A stretch of DNA of 64,000 bases. Origin: Rhynchospora pubera (lineage: Eukaryota; Streptophyta; Magnoliopsida; Poales; Cyperaceae). The stretch is from positions 117,897,431-117,961,430 of the forward strand of contig CM051459.1 in the NCBI GenBank assembly GCA_028095005.1, given 5' to 3'. Numbering within the stretch: the first letter of the stretch is position 1; each line of letters opens with the position of its first letter. The notes under the pieces are model-generated. The model did no database searches and was not told where the DNA came from. It worked only from the letters and a program-made list of their open reading frames with translations. Both the position numbers and the translations under genes were made by a program. Shown piece by piece: positions 37,357 through 49,589 of this stretch.

Positions 37357-38676
37357 ATGGCGGATGCGGATCGGTTCAGCTCCCTTCCCTTCGAAATCAA
37401 AATCCACATCCTCACCCACCTCGAGATCAAAGACGCCATCCGTACATCGATTCTCGCTCGTTCCTGGCACCACCTCTGGACCCACCTCCCCTGCCTCTAT
37501 CTCTGCAACACACGAGAAACACTTGGCAACAACTGGATCCAGCGCGCCTATCATCTCGCATCGTCTCTCCAGGGCCCAATTCACTGGTTCCAACTCCGTC
37601 ACTACAGCTACCGCCTCTGGCCTGCCGGCGATTCTGTTTTCATCCAGAACCTCGTCGACTTACTTCACCAAAAAGGCGGCGTCAAAATGCTCGACCTTTT
37701 CTTTGACTCTGATGTCAAGGAAGTAATCCGCCTCCCATCCTTTCATTCTCTTTATATGCTGAAACTTCGGGGATGCCATGTTGGTCTTCCGACTGGTTTC
37801 CAAGGATTCCGCTGCCTCGAAACTTTGATCATGTGCTTTGTTCGAATCTCTAATGATGATCTTAATTTGTTGCTCCGTACATCTAAGAACCTAACCAGTT
37901 TGGTGATATCAAATTGTTATGCCTCGGGAGATCCTCTTTCGATAGATTTTAGTTTGCCATTCCTGAGGCATCTGGAATTTCGAGGCGGCTTTTCTGCTGT
38001 TGAGAAAGTATTGGTTGTTTCTGCTCCACGTTTGAAGCAAGCAGTGATTGGTTTGCACTATGTAGATTATGGTAGGAACTATGTTGATTATAGTTCACAA
38101 AATTTGGCTCAGATGATGCTTCTGCTAGTGACTAGTGTGACAACTGTATATTCCCTCGAATTGTCCTTTGATGTTCTCAGATGTTTCTCACTTGTTGCCT
38201 TGCCGTTTAATTTCACCTTTTCCTGCCTAAGATGTCTAAAGTTCCCCCTGAACGTCGATACTGTGAACAAGAGGATGTGTGATGCTTTCCTTTGGTTGCT
38301 AAGGAGCATGCCTTTTCTTGAAGAACTTACAGTAGAGTTGAAGATCAAACATTATTATGATCAGGCGGATACAGTTGTGATTCTAATGAAAGAGTTACTT
38401 GTAAAGAAGCATGACGGTTTTGCTTGCCTTGAGCGAACGGTGACAAGTGTCACAATAAAAATGTTTCAGTTGGATGTCACTACCAGCATTCCAATCATAC
38501 AGTTTTTTCTATTGAATGCGAAAGTGCTTAAACTACTGAAGATTCAACATGTGGGTGGTGCTTATGATGCTTCTGTTAGGCCAAGCATGATAGAGGAAAT
38601 ACAGAAGGCAGAGGTAACTTCCTCGCGTGCTAAAGTGATGATTTCGGATAGTATGTCAAATAAGTGTTTTGTATGA
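37357..38676 (+). CDS. F-box/LRR (RNI-like) protein, intronless
   Basis: Predicted SCF ubiquitin-ligase substrate adaptor of 439 aa. The F-box is at residues ~7-48 (FSSLPFEIKIHILTHLEIKD, then ARSWHHLWTHLPCLYL), binding SKP1/ASK. It is followed by leucine-rich repeats: MLDLFFDSDVKEVIRLPSFH, LYMLKLRGCHVGLPTGFQGF, LETLIMCFVRISNDDLNLLL, FLRHLEFRG and MPFLEELTVELK. The C-terminal part (TVTSVTIKMFQLD, FFLLNAKVLKLLKI, ...SSRAKVMIS) resembles FBD-type endings but lacks a clear FBD core. Plant F-box/FBD/LRR genes form large, fast-changing families, often intronless or nearly so. The first ATG follows a pyrimidine-rich leader. The gene lies between direct repeats and below an hAT-like element, so recent rearrangement of the locus is likely. 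Confidence 0.88.
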   Translation: MADADRFSSLPFEIKIHILTHLEIKDAIRTSILARSWHHLWTHLPCLYLCNTRETLGNNWIQRAYHLASSLQGPIHWFQLRHYSYRLWPAGDSVFIQNLVDLLHQKGGVKMLDLFFDSDVKEVIRLPSFHSLYMLKLRGCHVGLPTGFQGFRCLETLIMCFVRISNDDLNLLLRTSKNLTSLVISNCYASGDPLSIDFSLPFLRHLEFRGGFSAVEKVLVVSAPRLKQAVIGLHYVDYGRNYVDYSSQNLAQMMLLLVTSVTTVYSLELSFDVLRCFSLVALPFNFTFSCLRCLKFPLNVDTVNKRMCDAFLWLLRSMPFLEELTVELKIKHYYDQADTVVILMKELLVKKHDGFACLERTVTSVTIKMFQLDVTTSIPIIQFFLLNAKVLKLLKIQHVGGAYDASVRPSMIEEIQKAEVTSSRAKVMISDSMSNKCFV

Positions 38677-40074
38677 GACTGAAACTGAGGTTGTTTGTGC
38701 GGATTCGTTTCCACAGACTGGTAGTATGTTCTGTGGATGTTTGGTTTTGATTATGCATGTCCCTGTAGGTTGACTATTGGTATTTGGTATAGGTAGTGTT
38801 GTGCCGGATTTTACCAAACCTGTGGATTGGTATTTTCTTTTATCGTTGCTTCAATATCCGATGTGATGTGAGACTTCTAACTAATAAGTATAAATAAAAA
38901 GTCAAGACATTAGCCCTTTTTATTCCTTTTCATTTTAAGTGCTTGTATAGTTGTATAAACTTTGGTGCGCTCACCTTTTTTTTTATTTTAACCGGCTCAT
39001 ACATGTGCTCCCTACTTTCTTACTAGCACGGTGAAGGTTATATTTCTTTGTTAAAGATTTGGAAATTAGAGCGAAAGCCTAAATTGCCCTAAACTTCAAC
39101 AAAAAATTGTCATGTAATATGCAGGGTATATATTTTGAAAGAATTTGCTTATGTTAAGAGAGCCTTGACAGCTTCTGTGAGTTCTGTCAAGTTATATTAA
39201 TAAAAAAAAAAATCTTTAGAGAGTTTTCGATGTAGTAGATAAGCTATCCTCTATATAATTAAATGAAGTTAAATATTGAAATGTCTCTTGTTCTCTCTTT
39301 AATTATTTTCAAAAATCCCTAACAATTTATACCAATTAAGCAAAAGCCTTCCCAAATTCTCGACTTGTAACCATGCTTTGGGCCTCATCTCTCTAACTCG
39401 TGGCTCAATTATGGATTTCGTTATTGTCAGATTTGGTTCTGTTGTTCACATGTATCATTTTCGTCTTATTTTTAAGTAATTACTGAAGTAACTAAATCTA
39501 AGTATTATGTGTTACTTTGGTTGTGATTATACTAAAGCAACTGATTTTATTACAGATTAACTTGGTTGGCTGCGAGTACTAAAATTACCAGCACATTCTG
39601 GCAAGTACCTGAGCCAGTCGGTGCTAACTCCTTTCTATTCTGGTTTCTTTATTTTTTTTTGCCCCCGCCCTCAAGAGATGCTAAGCAGATAAAAAAAATA
39701 ATAATAATAATAAAAAAGGTGAAAAATAAAAAACTCCCCACTAAATCTGGCCAATCTTGCAGTCCTATATGCATTTGTTTGATGTAAACTGATATGGAGC
39801 TGCCTGAATGTAACGGTATCACAACTACAGATTTGAGACTCCCTCGTATCCTGTTTTATGTAGCTTCGTCACAAAAAGTAAGGCCAACAACCGTTCTATT
39901 AGATTTGTCATCAATACTATAATAAATGACACATGTAGTTCCGAGTTATGTACAATAATCCTGAAATTACTTCCCACCAAACCAAAACCGCACAAAAATT
40001 AACCCTAAAAAACACTATAATTACATAAAAAATATGGATATAAAGAATAAAATTAGAAAATGTAGTATAATCAC
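38677..40074. other. convergent intergenic region between the F-box and CNGC genes
   Basis: The two genes point at each other, so this holds both 3' UTRs. The direct-repeat copy at 39798-39901 is presumably in the CNGC 3' UTR. Otherwise nothing recognisable; the 73-codon ORF at 39566-39787 is not supported. Confidence 0.5.
39798..39901. repeat. direct repeat in the CNGC 3' flank (copy 2)
   Basis: About 104 bp beginning AGCTGCCTGAATGTAACGGT and ending CCGTTCTATTA; partner of 35496-35601. Lies 174-277 bp past the CNGC stop codon in the sense of that gene. Confidence 0.85.
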
Positions 40075-43000
40075 CTAGCTATCTTCTAAAGAGAAATTGG
40101 GTTCAGCTGGCTTCTGCAGAAGTCTAGTTGGCAGACTCTCCTGTAGCCTTGCTTTTCTAGTCTTGCTCCTTCTAAGAAGCCTCATCATATTTCCTGCAAA
40201 CCTTGAAGCATATAAAGCTGCACCCAGACTTAATGAGCTTGTGGGGCCCAAACCACTCCCAGGCCCCACATATATTGCAGCCTTCAACCTCCTTTCCTGC
40301 TCGTTCAGAGCCTCCTCCAGCTTCTTCCTGCAATACCTGTTAAGAGTATTAAATAATGATAAAGTCAACCTTCAATTCAGAAGTCCAAATTTGTTTAAAA
40401 CACAATTTGAAGCTCACCGTGGCATATAGAAGTTAAAAGTGGTAGACCTATGCTAGATCAAATTTTCTCCAGTTCATAATTACTAAACCTAATGACAGTT
40501 CTATGTAGTGTGGAAAAAGTCCCACGGCAAAAAAAAAAAAAAAAAAAGGAAGTGTTCAAGTAGCAACCAGCACAAGATCATAACCAAAAGCTAAAAATAA
40601 AAGTTTAACTCTTTACAGCAAAAAAAAAAAAGACTGTAGTAAACCCAGAAAGTTATTCTTGTTGAAAGGGTAAGTTAGACAGTAGAGGTAAATGGCGATG
40701 CTTATATGGATTCACATTTATTTCCGGAACAGGGTTCCAAGGTATGTTTGGGAAATCATGAAACCATCAAAAACCAATTCCTTGGAAACAAATAACAAAA
40801 TCAACTCAACAACCAAAATCTGGAGTAGTACCTGCGCCAAGCAGCCTGAATAAAGCAGGCAGCCCATGTGCGCCACTGCTGAGAGTAAAACCTAAAAGTA
40901 TGTTGCAACTGCTTTGAGTGCAAGCGCCTAAACTGGGTGGCAACAAACTTTAAATCATCGGCCATGAGGGAGAAGGCCTCAACCTCTGTACAACTTTTGA
41001 CCGTACGGGTTGAGGAGGGAAGGGAAGAAGACGGTTGTGGATCGAGGGCCCACGTCAGCAGCTCCTCCCCACAAAAGTCACCAGGGTTTAAGTAACTAAT
41101 ATTTAAAAAGCCTGTGCGGCCTCCACCTGTGGTGATTGACTCGAGCTTGCCCCTCATGACAAAGAGCATGTAGTTCACAGGGTCACCTTCACGAATTATC
41201 AAGCTGGACTCTGTGTACAGAGCTGGTTTGAGCCTGTAACACATTGCATCAAGCAATCGGTCATCCATCTTCTCGAACATTGGTACCTGGCAAGGTTCAA
41301 AAAGCAGAGTTTGTTCTCAAAACTGCAAAACTAAATGTTACTGGTGTGGGGCCTCGGTTGGATGCTTGGAGAACCCCCCCCCCCCCCCCCAACACCATCA
41401 CCACCCCAGTGCTGGACTTAAACATCTTAAGGCTAACTCAAGCCAAGTTAATGTTTGATCAGACCAACAAGCACAGAAAAAGCAAAAAGAAGAAAGAGAA
41501 GGAACCAGAGGAAGAAAAAATGCAGCTGGCCAGTGGTTGAACTCCCAAGCTGGTAATTTTGATTATGCCAATACTGAAGAGCAATCAGTAGCAAATGCAA
41601 ACAAGTAAACCCAGAGCAATCCCTTTACTATTGTAAACAAATTCGGCAAAAATATTTCCACTATTGCCATTAACATGCACACCTTCTGTGAGCTCCAAAA
41701 AGTGGGTTAGGAAACCCAACACCCTGTATAGGCCAAAGTTACGAGTAATGGGCATAAACAGATGAAAATACCCTCGTGAGAAGTGAGAGGCAAAGGCGGC
41801 GCTTGATCTCTCTCCGAAGGTCCTTGGGGAGGCTCTGGAGAAGACTTTCTTCATCTACACCTCTTGTCTCCTGCCATTTGTACTGCTCATACCTTCTTAT
41901 TCTTTCCCTCAGGTTTTCAGGAAGTTGCCGGTGCATCATCCATTGTTCAGCATCTCTCCTTCTCACTCTCATCTCTTCTTTCCTCACCGATGTTGATTGT
42001 AGGTATGTCTGGGGTAAAGAAATAGCATACACAAATTACTGTAGCACTTTATTACGAAATGTACATAATTTCATTTCATAATAGCTTATATTATTGATAT
42101 AATATACCTGTTAACCACTTGTTCACTATATCCTAGGGACATTCTTTGATTAGATGCTTTGGGCATTACTTGTCTCATGATGACGATAACAAAATAGTAT
42201 AACAAGAAGGAATACAGCCACAAATTTCATATAAAAGAAACTCTCTTGGTGAATAAGTTTTCATAAGTTGGTGGCAACTAGATATATGAGAGAATTGGGA
42301 AACTTGCAAAGGCACACTAGCAATATTCAATATTTAATAATGATACTATACAAATTGGTGCCTACCCCAACTTGTTTGGGACAAAAGGCTTAGTTGTTGT
42401 TGTTGATACTATACAAATTGGTGACTACAAAGTGTATTTTTATGGTATTAAGTTATTGTGATGTTGAGGAGTACCGCTACTGCTAGTAGCTCTTTCTATA
42501 TAAATGCTAGGAGCATTTACTGTGAATGCTGGTTTTGAAAAACTATATAAAAGATGTTAAAAAAAACTAAATAATTGTTTAATTGCTGAAATAAGTATGA
42601 CTTAACAGTCTTATGTTAAATTTGGGTTAGGCTTTGTGGCAAGGGCTTCGTGAATTTATATGGCTCTTAATTAGATATTAGATAATTTTTCAAATCAAGA
42701 TACTACACCTGAAAGTTTCTGACAAAGGTTTATAGATCTCTCTAAACCTGAATGTTCGGTTGAAGCCTTAGAGGTAATTTTGATATAAAATATTTCATTA
42801 GTGCAAAAGGCTGTTAACTTATGCCTTTGTCTTTGAAAAAACAAATTGTTGCATCAAACCAAGGGTTAATCAAACAAAAAAGGGGCCCAGCAGATAACAT
42901 AATTGAATTGGGGTAACATCTTATCCTTAATCAATACCTAACAGAGGTGGAAAAATTCATTAATAGCAACAGTAATGATAATGATATCTGATATAAGAAA

Positions 43001-45525
43001 CTTGATACTATTAATAGTCATAGCAATATTAATTACCTGCATGTTGCCGATAAGAAGTGCAAATAATACAAGACCAGCTATGGAGACAAATGCTGCAAAG
43101 TAGTTCTCCCATGTATAAGTGCTTGTTTGCAGATTCTGACCGAGTGAACTTTAACAGAGAAAAGACTGATATAAGAAAGTTGCTTATGACCAAAAAGGAA
43201 CAAGAACAGACACATAGAATCTCTTTTTTCCTTTTAAGAACTCATAGCAACCAGGAGCAAAAAGTAGCAATATGAAAGCACTAAACAAGTCAAATAGATG
43301 TGCTTGAACAATAAAGGGTGCTACAACATATTTGCTTGATCAATCGGTACAGAAGCAAGAAAGGTAAATATACGAACAGTCACTGATTGTCAAGTTTGTC
43401 ACAAAAAAAGACAAAAAAAAAAAAAGCAAATATACAGTGGTGGCCAAATGATTTGCTATACTATATTTTTATTTTGCATAGTGAATAAGACAATAAAAGT
43501 GTAGCTGAGATAAATCAGAAATAAAAGTTCCAGTAGAAACCTAGAAAGCCTAGAACAACTTACATCAAATTCTGTAGGCCCCACCAGAAGCAATAGAAAA
43601 ACTTCTCGAAGAAATTAGCATCACTGACCACGTTATCCAATGCATTTGTGTAAATTCCAAAGTCAAACAAGGTTGTATTATTTGTGGGGCAGGCTGCTGC
43701 TAAGAAGCTGTTATCATGTGTCCCCTTACCACCACAGTACAGAAAGGCTGGGTGACATGTTTCTGTGTTGCTGCATGCAAGTTTCCAGCAAGCATCTTCT
43801 CTCTGGATTGCAAGCAAGTACCACAATGCTCCAAAAACCTATAAAACCAAGTAATAGCAAGCGTTGGATCAAATGCCAGATAGAGAGGTTAAATCAAAGA
43901 TAAGACAGTATTAAAAAATTAGATCGGTGCCAAACTGCCTGTTTAGCATTAAGTGTGAAAAATAATACTTTAAATAATTTCAGTAAGGTCACAATTTCAA
44001 GAATTCTTTAGATGATGCTGTTGTTATGCATGACAGCAAAAATCTTAAATCAAATAAGAAAAACAGGAGCTGAAATTAAAAACAAAAATATGGACACTGC
44101 AGATGTTTTAAGGCTTACGTGGCTGGCAAGCATGTAAATTACAAGGTTGAAAGCAGCCCCAGCCCAGGCTGTCTCAGTTATAATGCCAGCTGATCTTGTG
44201 ATTTGGCGATAAAGCGGGATGATTCTGACAAGCCTTGGTATGTACTGAAGTATCACTATAATCATTAAAATGTTCTTAGCATTTACAATCTCGGAACCTT
44301 GCTTTGGAAGCATAATCAATATCGCCACCTGGAAAAGAAATAAAAAAAAAAGTAGATGATTAATATTGAACATTTCCACTACAAAAAATATGTTCACTGC
44401 AATACCATTCCACTTGGTACGTCATCTATTTTATATTTTTATTTTTGTTTAGTTCCCAATACTGCTAACACCAACCAAGCACAATTGTTAATCAGAAGTA
44501 CTCATCAGTACTAGTTCCTATGATACTTGGTCTACAAACTTAAAATAAATACACCAACCTGAGGTAGAGGCAAAACTGCACACACGTCAACCAGAAAATA
44601 ACTGAAAATATATCGTTTCGCAATCGCTGTTGTATCCTCAACCAAAACTCCCCTCCCAACAACCGTAGAAGAAGGTGCTATGAATGCAGTTCTAAATTGA
44701 AAGATAATATGCAAAATATAGAACAAATCGGTGAAAACCCGCAAAACACTCGCCACAATCTCCAAGCTTCTATCCAATCTCAGACAGGTGTTATCACCAT
44801 CAATAACAGGAATGTAAAGGAACAATGGATCGACCGAGACTGCTATAACACAAGATATGATGAATATCTTGTTCCATTTCTCGAGAAAGGGGCCCTGTGG
44901 GTCAAGAACTTGTTTCTTCTTCGGCTTAGAATCATTAAGTATGGATTTGGTAGGAGGATCATCGTAGTGGTGGAAATTTCGAAAAAAATCAAGGGTACTT
45001 TTGTAAAAATTTATCAGTGAGGTACGGAAGTTCTCTTTTTCCGGTAGGATATCCCTCTCAGAGCTGACAGATTGGTTAGATTTCCAGTCTTGAAGTCTGC
45101 AACATTAAAGTACTCATTTTGTTATTATTTGATTTTGTCTTTTTCTATCTAGAGCGTTACAGTTATAACAAGCACAGTGCACCTCTTGCAAAAATCATCT
45201 ACCTTGGTCATCTTCCAATTTTGTTTTTCTTTTTGTGATTCTTCTTAATTTCTTTGATTTCAACTCCAATTAGCACATAGGAAACGGTTAAGGTCCAAAA
45301 CTCGGCTGGGATATCTCAAACAAAAATAGTAGTTAACATATTCTCTTGTTGTTTATGGTGCCTGGACAAACATAGTAGCATAAAGTTCTTTCTCTAACTA
45401 CTAACTGAGTAGCTGGTAACAGTACCTAACCAAAAATGGAAACCTAAATTTAACCGAGCTTATATAAACAGAAAGTACACAAAATTAGATGCTAACCTCA
45501 CATATCTCTCATCCCGTTGACCCAT
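40075..45525 (-). CDS. cyclic nucleotide-gated ion channel, CNGC1-like (group I)
   Basis: Plasma-membrane cation channel used in Ca2+ and K+ signalling. Minus-strand exons: 45525-45497, 45096-44559, 44328-44119, 43838-43564, 43148-43037, 42008-41772, 41286-40832 and 40336-40075. They sum to 2118 bases (705 aa plus TAG). The tiny first exon (MGQRDERYVR) joins in frame to LQDWKSNQSVSSERD, a group I N-terminus. Membrane segments follow (KIFIISCVIAVSVDPLFLYI; YIFSYFLVDVCAVLPLPQ; the S4-like LQYIPRLVRIIPLYRQITRS; FNLVIYMLASHVFGALWYLL). The pore has the plant GQN filter (residues 354-356) and then AGLVLFALLIGNMQTYLQS. The cyclic-nucleotide-binding domain is residues ~470-600 (GDFCGEELLTWAL), followed by the calmodulin-binding helix and the IQ-like FIQAAWRRYCRKK (~611-623). 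Nothing essential is missing. Intron 5 carries a 43-bp LINE scar. Confidence 0.95.
42361..42403 (+). mobile_element. 43-bp RTE LINE 3'-end insertion in CNGC intron 5
   Basis: CCTACCCCAACTTGTTTGGG, ACAAAAGGCTTAG and TTG repeats form the RTE 3' tail. It is flanked by a perfect 20-bp duplication TGATACTATACAAATTGGTG (42341-42360 and 42404-42423). Confidence 0.93.
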
Positions 45526-46061
45526 TGATGTAGAAACGCAAATTAAACAATGCGATATTGCAAATCAGCGTCTAATTCGTACAAACAGTACAAATTCTAC
45601 AACTAATTGAGAAGCACACCCCGAATTACGCGCATTGCACCTGAAAAAGCAACAATGAAAGGAGCTTAAATCATTACCCACTATGATTCGCAACTTAAGC
45701 AATTGAAATTTCGTAAAAATTAACCAAATTCAGATTAAAACGAGAAAGGCAAGCATCAACAAACATGAAATTGAGAGCTAGATCTACTGCTCGAGGAAGA
45801 GAACCTGGAGAGAGGCGAAGGAAGTGAAGAGTAGAAGAGCTCGATCTGGTCGGATTACAAATTTGGCATGATCGACTTCGACAGTGGATTGAGATTGAGA
45901 GAGGTTTGATGGAAGAGACGAAAGAAAGAAAGAAAGAAAGAGACGAAGCTTCAAGGATGTTTCGTGCGGAGTAAAAAGCGGGTCGGACTGGTTCGTCAAC
46001 CCGGTAAAGTAAAAAGTGAAAAGGTAAGTCGGAATTATTACCAGATAAAAATCTCTCTCTA
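45526..46061 (-). promoter_or_regulatory. CNGC 5' UTR and proximal promoter region
   Basis: Upstream of the ATG at 45525 the gene strand is pyrimidine-rich, with a CTTT-type run (GAAAGAAAGAAAGAAAGA on the plus strand, ~45924-45941). That is compatible with a 5' UTR. A leader intron is possible but not resolved. A 406-bp MITE starts at 46062. Confidence 0.4.
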
Positions 46062-46467
46062 GGGCTTGCTCCAGAAGAGTTAAATGGAAGCTAAGGTAAG
46101 GAAGATGAACCATGTTACCTTGCTCCAATCACCATTGCTGGATGAATGAGGGAAAACGGAAGAAACCCAGGAGTTCCAAAACTTAGTTTTAAGGAAAAGA
46201 CTGGTTACACCCGAAATCGGGGTGTAACCAAAGAAACCACTTTTTTCTAACAATGCCCTTGCCTTTTAATTGCATCATTCTCTTTCAATTCAAATTAAAG
46301 GACAATATTGTCTTTTTACATGTTAAAAACAAGGTTACAATCGTTTACTTTAATGTATATTCTTTTTAATACGGAGCAAGTAAACTGCATTTCCGTGAAC
46401 TTCCTTAGCTTTCTCTGTCTTTCCGTTCCTTACCTTAGCTCCGATTTACCTCTTCTGGAGCAAGCCC
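46062..46467. mobile_element. Tourist-like MITE, 406 bp (family A, copy 1)
   Basis: Ends GGGCTTGCTCCAGAAGAG and CTTCTGGAGCAAGCCC, with CTA on both sides (46059-46061 and 46468-46470). A central palindrome GGTTACACCC...GGGGTGTAACC is shared with the second copy at 48981-49397. It lies ~540 bp upstream of the CNGC start codon. Confidence 0.85.
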
Positions 46468-46470
46468 CTA

Positions 46471-48058
46471 GTGGAAATGGCCAATCTCTGGTCTGGGCTT
46501 CTTTAATTCCGACTTTCCAATTGTGTACTAGCAAATTTTTTTTCGGAATGGGTGGTCTCTGGTTTTCTTGAGGCCAGATTCGTGTGGATTTGGTGTTGCG
46601 GGTTGAAGGAAGAAGCATTTTGGGGTTTAATTCGCAACATGAAAATTTAGTAATGCGAATAAAAGAAGTTACTCCTCTACTAAACCTTAATCCTAATCTA
46701 GAAAGTCCCAATCAAACCAAAAACTAATTCCAGATTAAAGGAAACAACAACAACAGAATTTCCAAATAATATTATCAATCAAATGCAGAGACAACGGTAT
46801 TTAAGATAAACCCATGCGGATAACATCAAAACTATAGTCCAAAAATCCTCGCCTGTACTTGGGTCTCACGTCTGTCTCTAGCGTAACCGGTATGATGACA
46901 TGTATTTGGATGGTCAATGAACAAGGATGAAATAAGAGGACGAACAAAGGTTCACGAACAGGCCCACGTACAAAATCAATTCGTGAAAATCGGGGAACTA
47001 AAAGTTAGGGGAGAAGTTCACGAACAGCCTAGTTCGTGAGTTGTTTGATTCACGCGAATTACGGTTGTTCCTGGTTGTGAGCACATCCAAACACACCAGT
47101 CAGACCAAACTAGCTAGTTCGACATGTTGAACCGTGAACCAGAACATAGTCTGGTCCAACCACTGTAAAAAGCTGCGGTTTTCTGTTTGAAACAATTGCA
47201 AAAATGGGAGTAAAGAAATTGGAATGAGTGTGACACCTAACACCTTTGGAACTCTTGACAACAGCCTAACCATTGGACTAGCATGGCTTTTCAGTACAAT
47301 TTAGTCTTTTTTGGCTTTAATGCTATAAAATGGTTCGATTTTTCATCAGTTCAATCAGTTTAATCGGTTAAACCACTTAACCGTTTGGTTAGCCGCTTCG
47401 ATAACCGGTTCAAACATTGTCAGTATCTAAGTTACTGGTGTGTTTCGCAAAGGTGTGAAGTAGGTGTGTTTGGCAAATGTGTGAACTAGAACAAATCTAC
47501 TTTTAGGGTGTGTTTGGATATAGGAAGAAAGAAGAAGAAGAAGAAGAAGAAAGAAGGAAGAAAAAAAATTATAAACAATCCAAACTCTTTACAAAGTTAC
47601 ACACTTCCGAATACTTCTTTCATTTTTTTCTTCTTCCCACACCTATCCAAACGGAGCCCTAGTTTCATGATTTTGGTAGAACTTAGAACTAGCTAGTTCT
47701 CACTTGTTCGCATGAGGTTTGGTGAGAGCCGAACTAGCCAGTTCGCGTAGTCAGAACTATGAATGTGTTTGGAACAAGGACGTATTTAAATATACTCAAA
47801 AGTGGACAATTGTCTTTGATGCTTTCAAAATAATTCTTTAAAAATGTAAAAATTATATGTTATTGAGTTAGAGTTATTGGCTCTGTATCTAGTTTGAGGG
47901 GCAGATCCAAATAGAACCAAGTCCAGGCAAGTTTGTCTTCTGAAATTTAAGGCTTATGTAGTGAATTTAAAGTCAGTGCTTGGGCTTGAAAATCAGTGGT
48001 ACCTGAACTTGTTAAATTGGACTCGTCTCGAAAGAAATATTATTTCTCTCTTCGCTAT
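46471..48058. other. intergenic DNA with MITE remnants
   Basis: No gene. A MITE-like pair at 47506-47659 (GGGTGTGTTTGGATA ... TATCCAAACGGAGCCC) contains a GAA microsatellite. Patches with TTCGTGAAC/GTTCACGAAC and AACCGGTTCAA-like motifs (46940-47440) look like old transposon debris. Confidence 0.5.
47506..47659. mobile_element. MITE-like element with internal GAA repeat
   Basis: Inverted ends GGGTGTGTTTGGAT and ATCCAAACGGAGCCC. The element is bordered by TA on each side, but a 3-bp duplication is not evident. The interior includes AAGAAGAAGAAGAAG (about 47530-47549). Confidence 0.6.
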
Positions 48059-48247
48059 GGCTCTGTTTGGATGGCTTTTTCCCGGAATAAGGAATAAGGA
48101 ATAACCATTTTTTACCAATAAATTTATTTCTAACCATCCAAACTCTTCACAAAAATTACACACTTCCCAATAAATTTATCCCTTCCCAATAAATTTCTTC
48201 CCTTCTTCCTTCTTCCTACCTTATTTTCAACGCATCCAAACGAAGCC
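48059..48247. mobile_element. Tourist-like MITE, 189 bp (family B, copy 2)
   Basis: Ends GGCTCTGTTTGGAT and ATCCAAACGAAGCC; TAT duplicated at 48056-48058 and 48248-48250. Nearly identical inside to the copies at 4537 and 49401. Confidence 0.87.
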
Positions 48248-48980
48248 TATGCTCCGCTCGAGCACGCGCGCTGAGCCCAAACAAACATTATCCTCATGCC
48301 CTCTTGCTCCTCCCCTTGCCAACATCATTAAAAATGTTGTTTTATTGTTTATATGATTATTTTTATGTTTCCTAGGACAATCCACATTGTATGGGCTAAA
48401 TGTTAGTTAATTTGTGTAATTTAAAAGAGAAGGTGATTAATACCATTTAATTATTTAAACAATTTCGGATCAATATCTTTTTTCTCTCTCTCGGTTTGTT
48501 TCTTTTTTTTTATTAACTATTGAAATGAGGAAAAAATATATGCAATAATTCTCAAGCTCTTAAAATGTAGGATAAAAAATATAAGGACTAAATTCATTAA
48601 TGTGTGTGTACACACACACATTCACATATATACACATTTTTACAAAATATATAAAATATTAAAAATAATATTAAATGCACTAAAAAAAAATTTGTGCCCG
48701 GGCTTAAAAAAGACCTAGATCCGCCACTGATTAAGCTGGTTTGAAATATCCTTCAATAAGCAATTGAACATTTAATTTATGAACTATTTTAGTCCTAAAA
48801 TTTTTAGAGACAAGAACTGGGCTTATTTAGATGTTCACGAACTAGGTAATTCATATGAGTACGAAACAAATTACATTTGATTGAAAGATAGTGCCGTCAA
48901 GTTAACAAAGGCCCCTATTGCATTCCTTTCAATAGACCCAACATAAAAGCAACTTAAAAGTGCACAAAGAATCAACCTTA

Positions 48981-49397
48981 GGGACTACTCCAGAAAGAGA
49001 TATTGTGGGCTAAGGAAAGGTAGAGGAAGCAAAGAGAGAGAAAGGAAGTGTATAAAAATAAAGATAACTTGTTTCAGAATTTGAAATGCATGTATAAGAT
49101 TAATGATAGTAACATTCTCTTTAATTCATAGAAGGACAATATTACCCTTCTATTTGAATTGGGACTGAATTTTGTGAGTTAAAAGACAAGGTCATTTTTT
49201 GTAAAAAAAAGTTGATGGCTGGTTTTCTTTGTTACACCCCAATTTTGGGGGTAACCATCATTCTCTTAAAATGAGGTTCTAAGAAAACTTCATTTCCTTC
49301 CGTTTTCTTTGGTTCACCCAGAAATTACAATGAGAGCAAGGTATTGAGCTTCTCCTTCCTTTCCTTAGCCTAGGTTTACTCCTTTTGGAGCACACCC
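48981..49397. mobile_element. Tourist-like MITE, 417 bp (family A, copy 2)
   Basis: Ends GGGACTACTCCAGAAAGAG and TTTTGGAGCACACCC, with TTA on both sides (48978-48980 and 49398-49400). A central palindrome GTTACACCCC...GGGGGTAAC is shared with the copy at 46062. Confidence 0.82.
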
Positions 49398-49400
49398 TTA

Positions 49401-49589
49401 GGCTCCGTTTGGATAGTTTCTTCCCGTAATAAGGAATAAGGAATAACAATTTTTTACCAATAAATTTATTTCTAACTATCCAAACTCTTCACAAAAGTTA
49501 CACACTTCCCAATAAATTTATCCCTTCCCAATAAATTTCTTCCATTCTTCCTTCTTCCTACCTTATTCTCAACGCATCCAAACGGAGCC
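49401..49589. mobile_element. Tourist-like MITE, 189 bp (family B, copy 3), abutting family A copy 2
   Basis: Ends GGCTCCGTTTGGAT and ATCCAAACGGAGCC. The left TTA (49398-49400) is shared with the neighbouring element; the right TTA is at 49590-49592. Confidence 0.88.

Noticed and set aside
41373..41390. Poly-C run as a G-quadruplex or functional element
   Set aside because: A single homopolymer in a CNGC intron; most likely slippage and possibly sequencing error.
46430..46711. 93-codon minus-strand ORF
   Set aside because: It starts in unique DNA and ends within the family A MITE; no product recognised.
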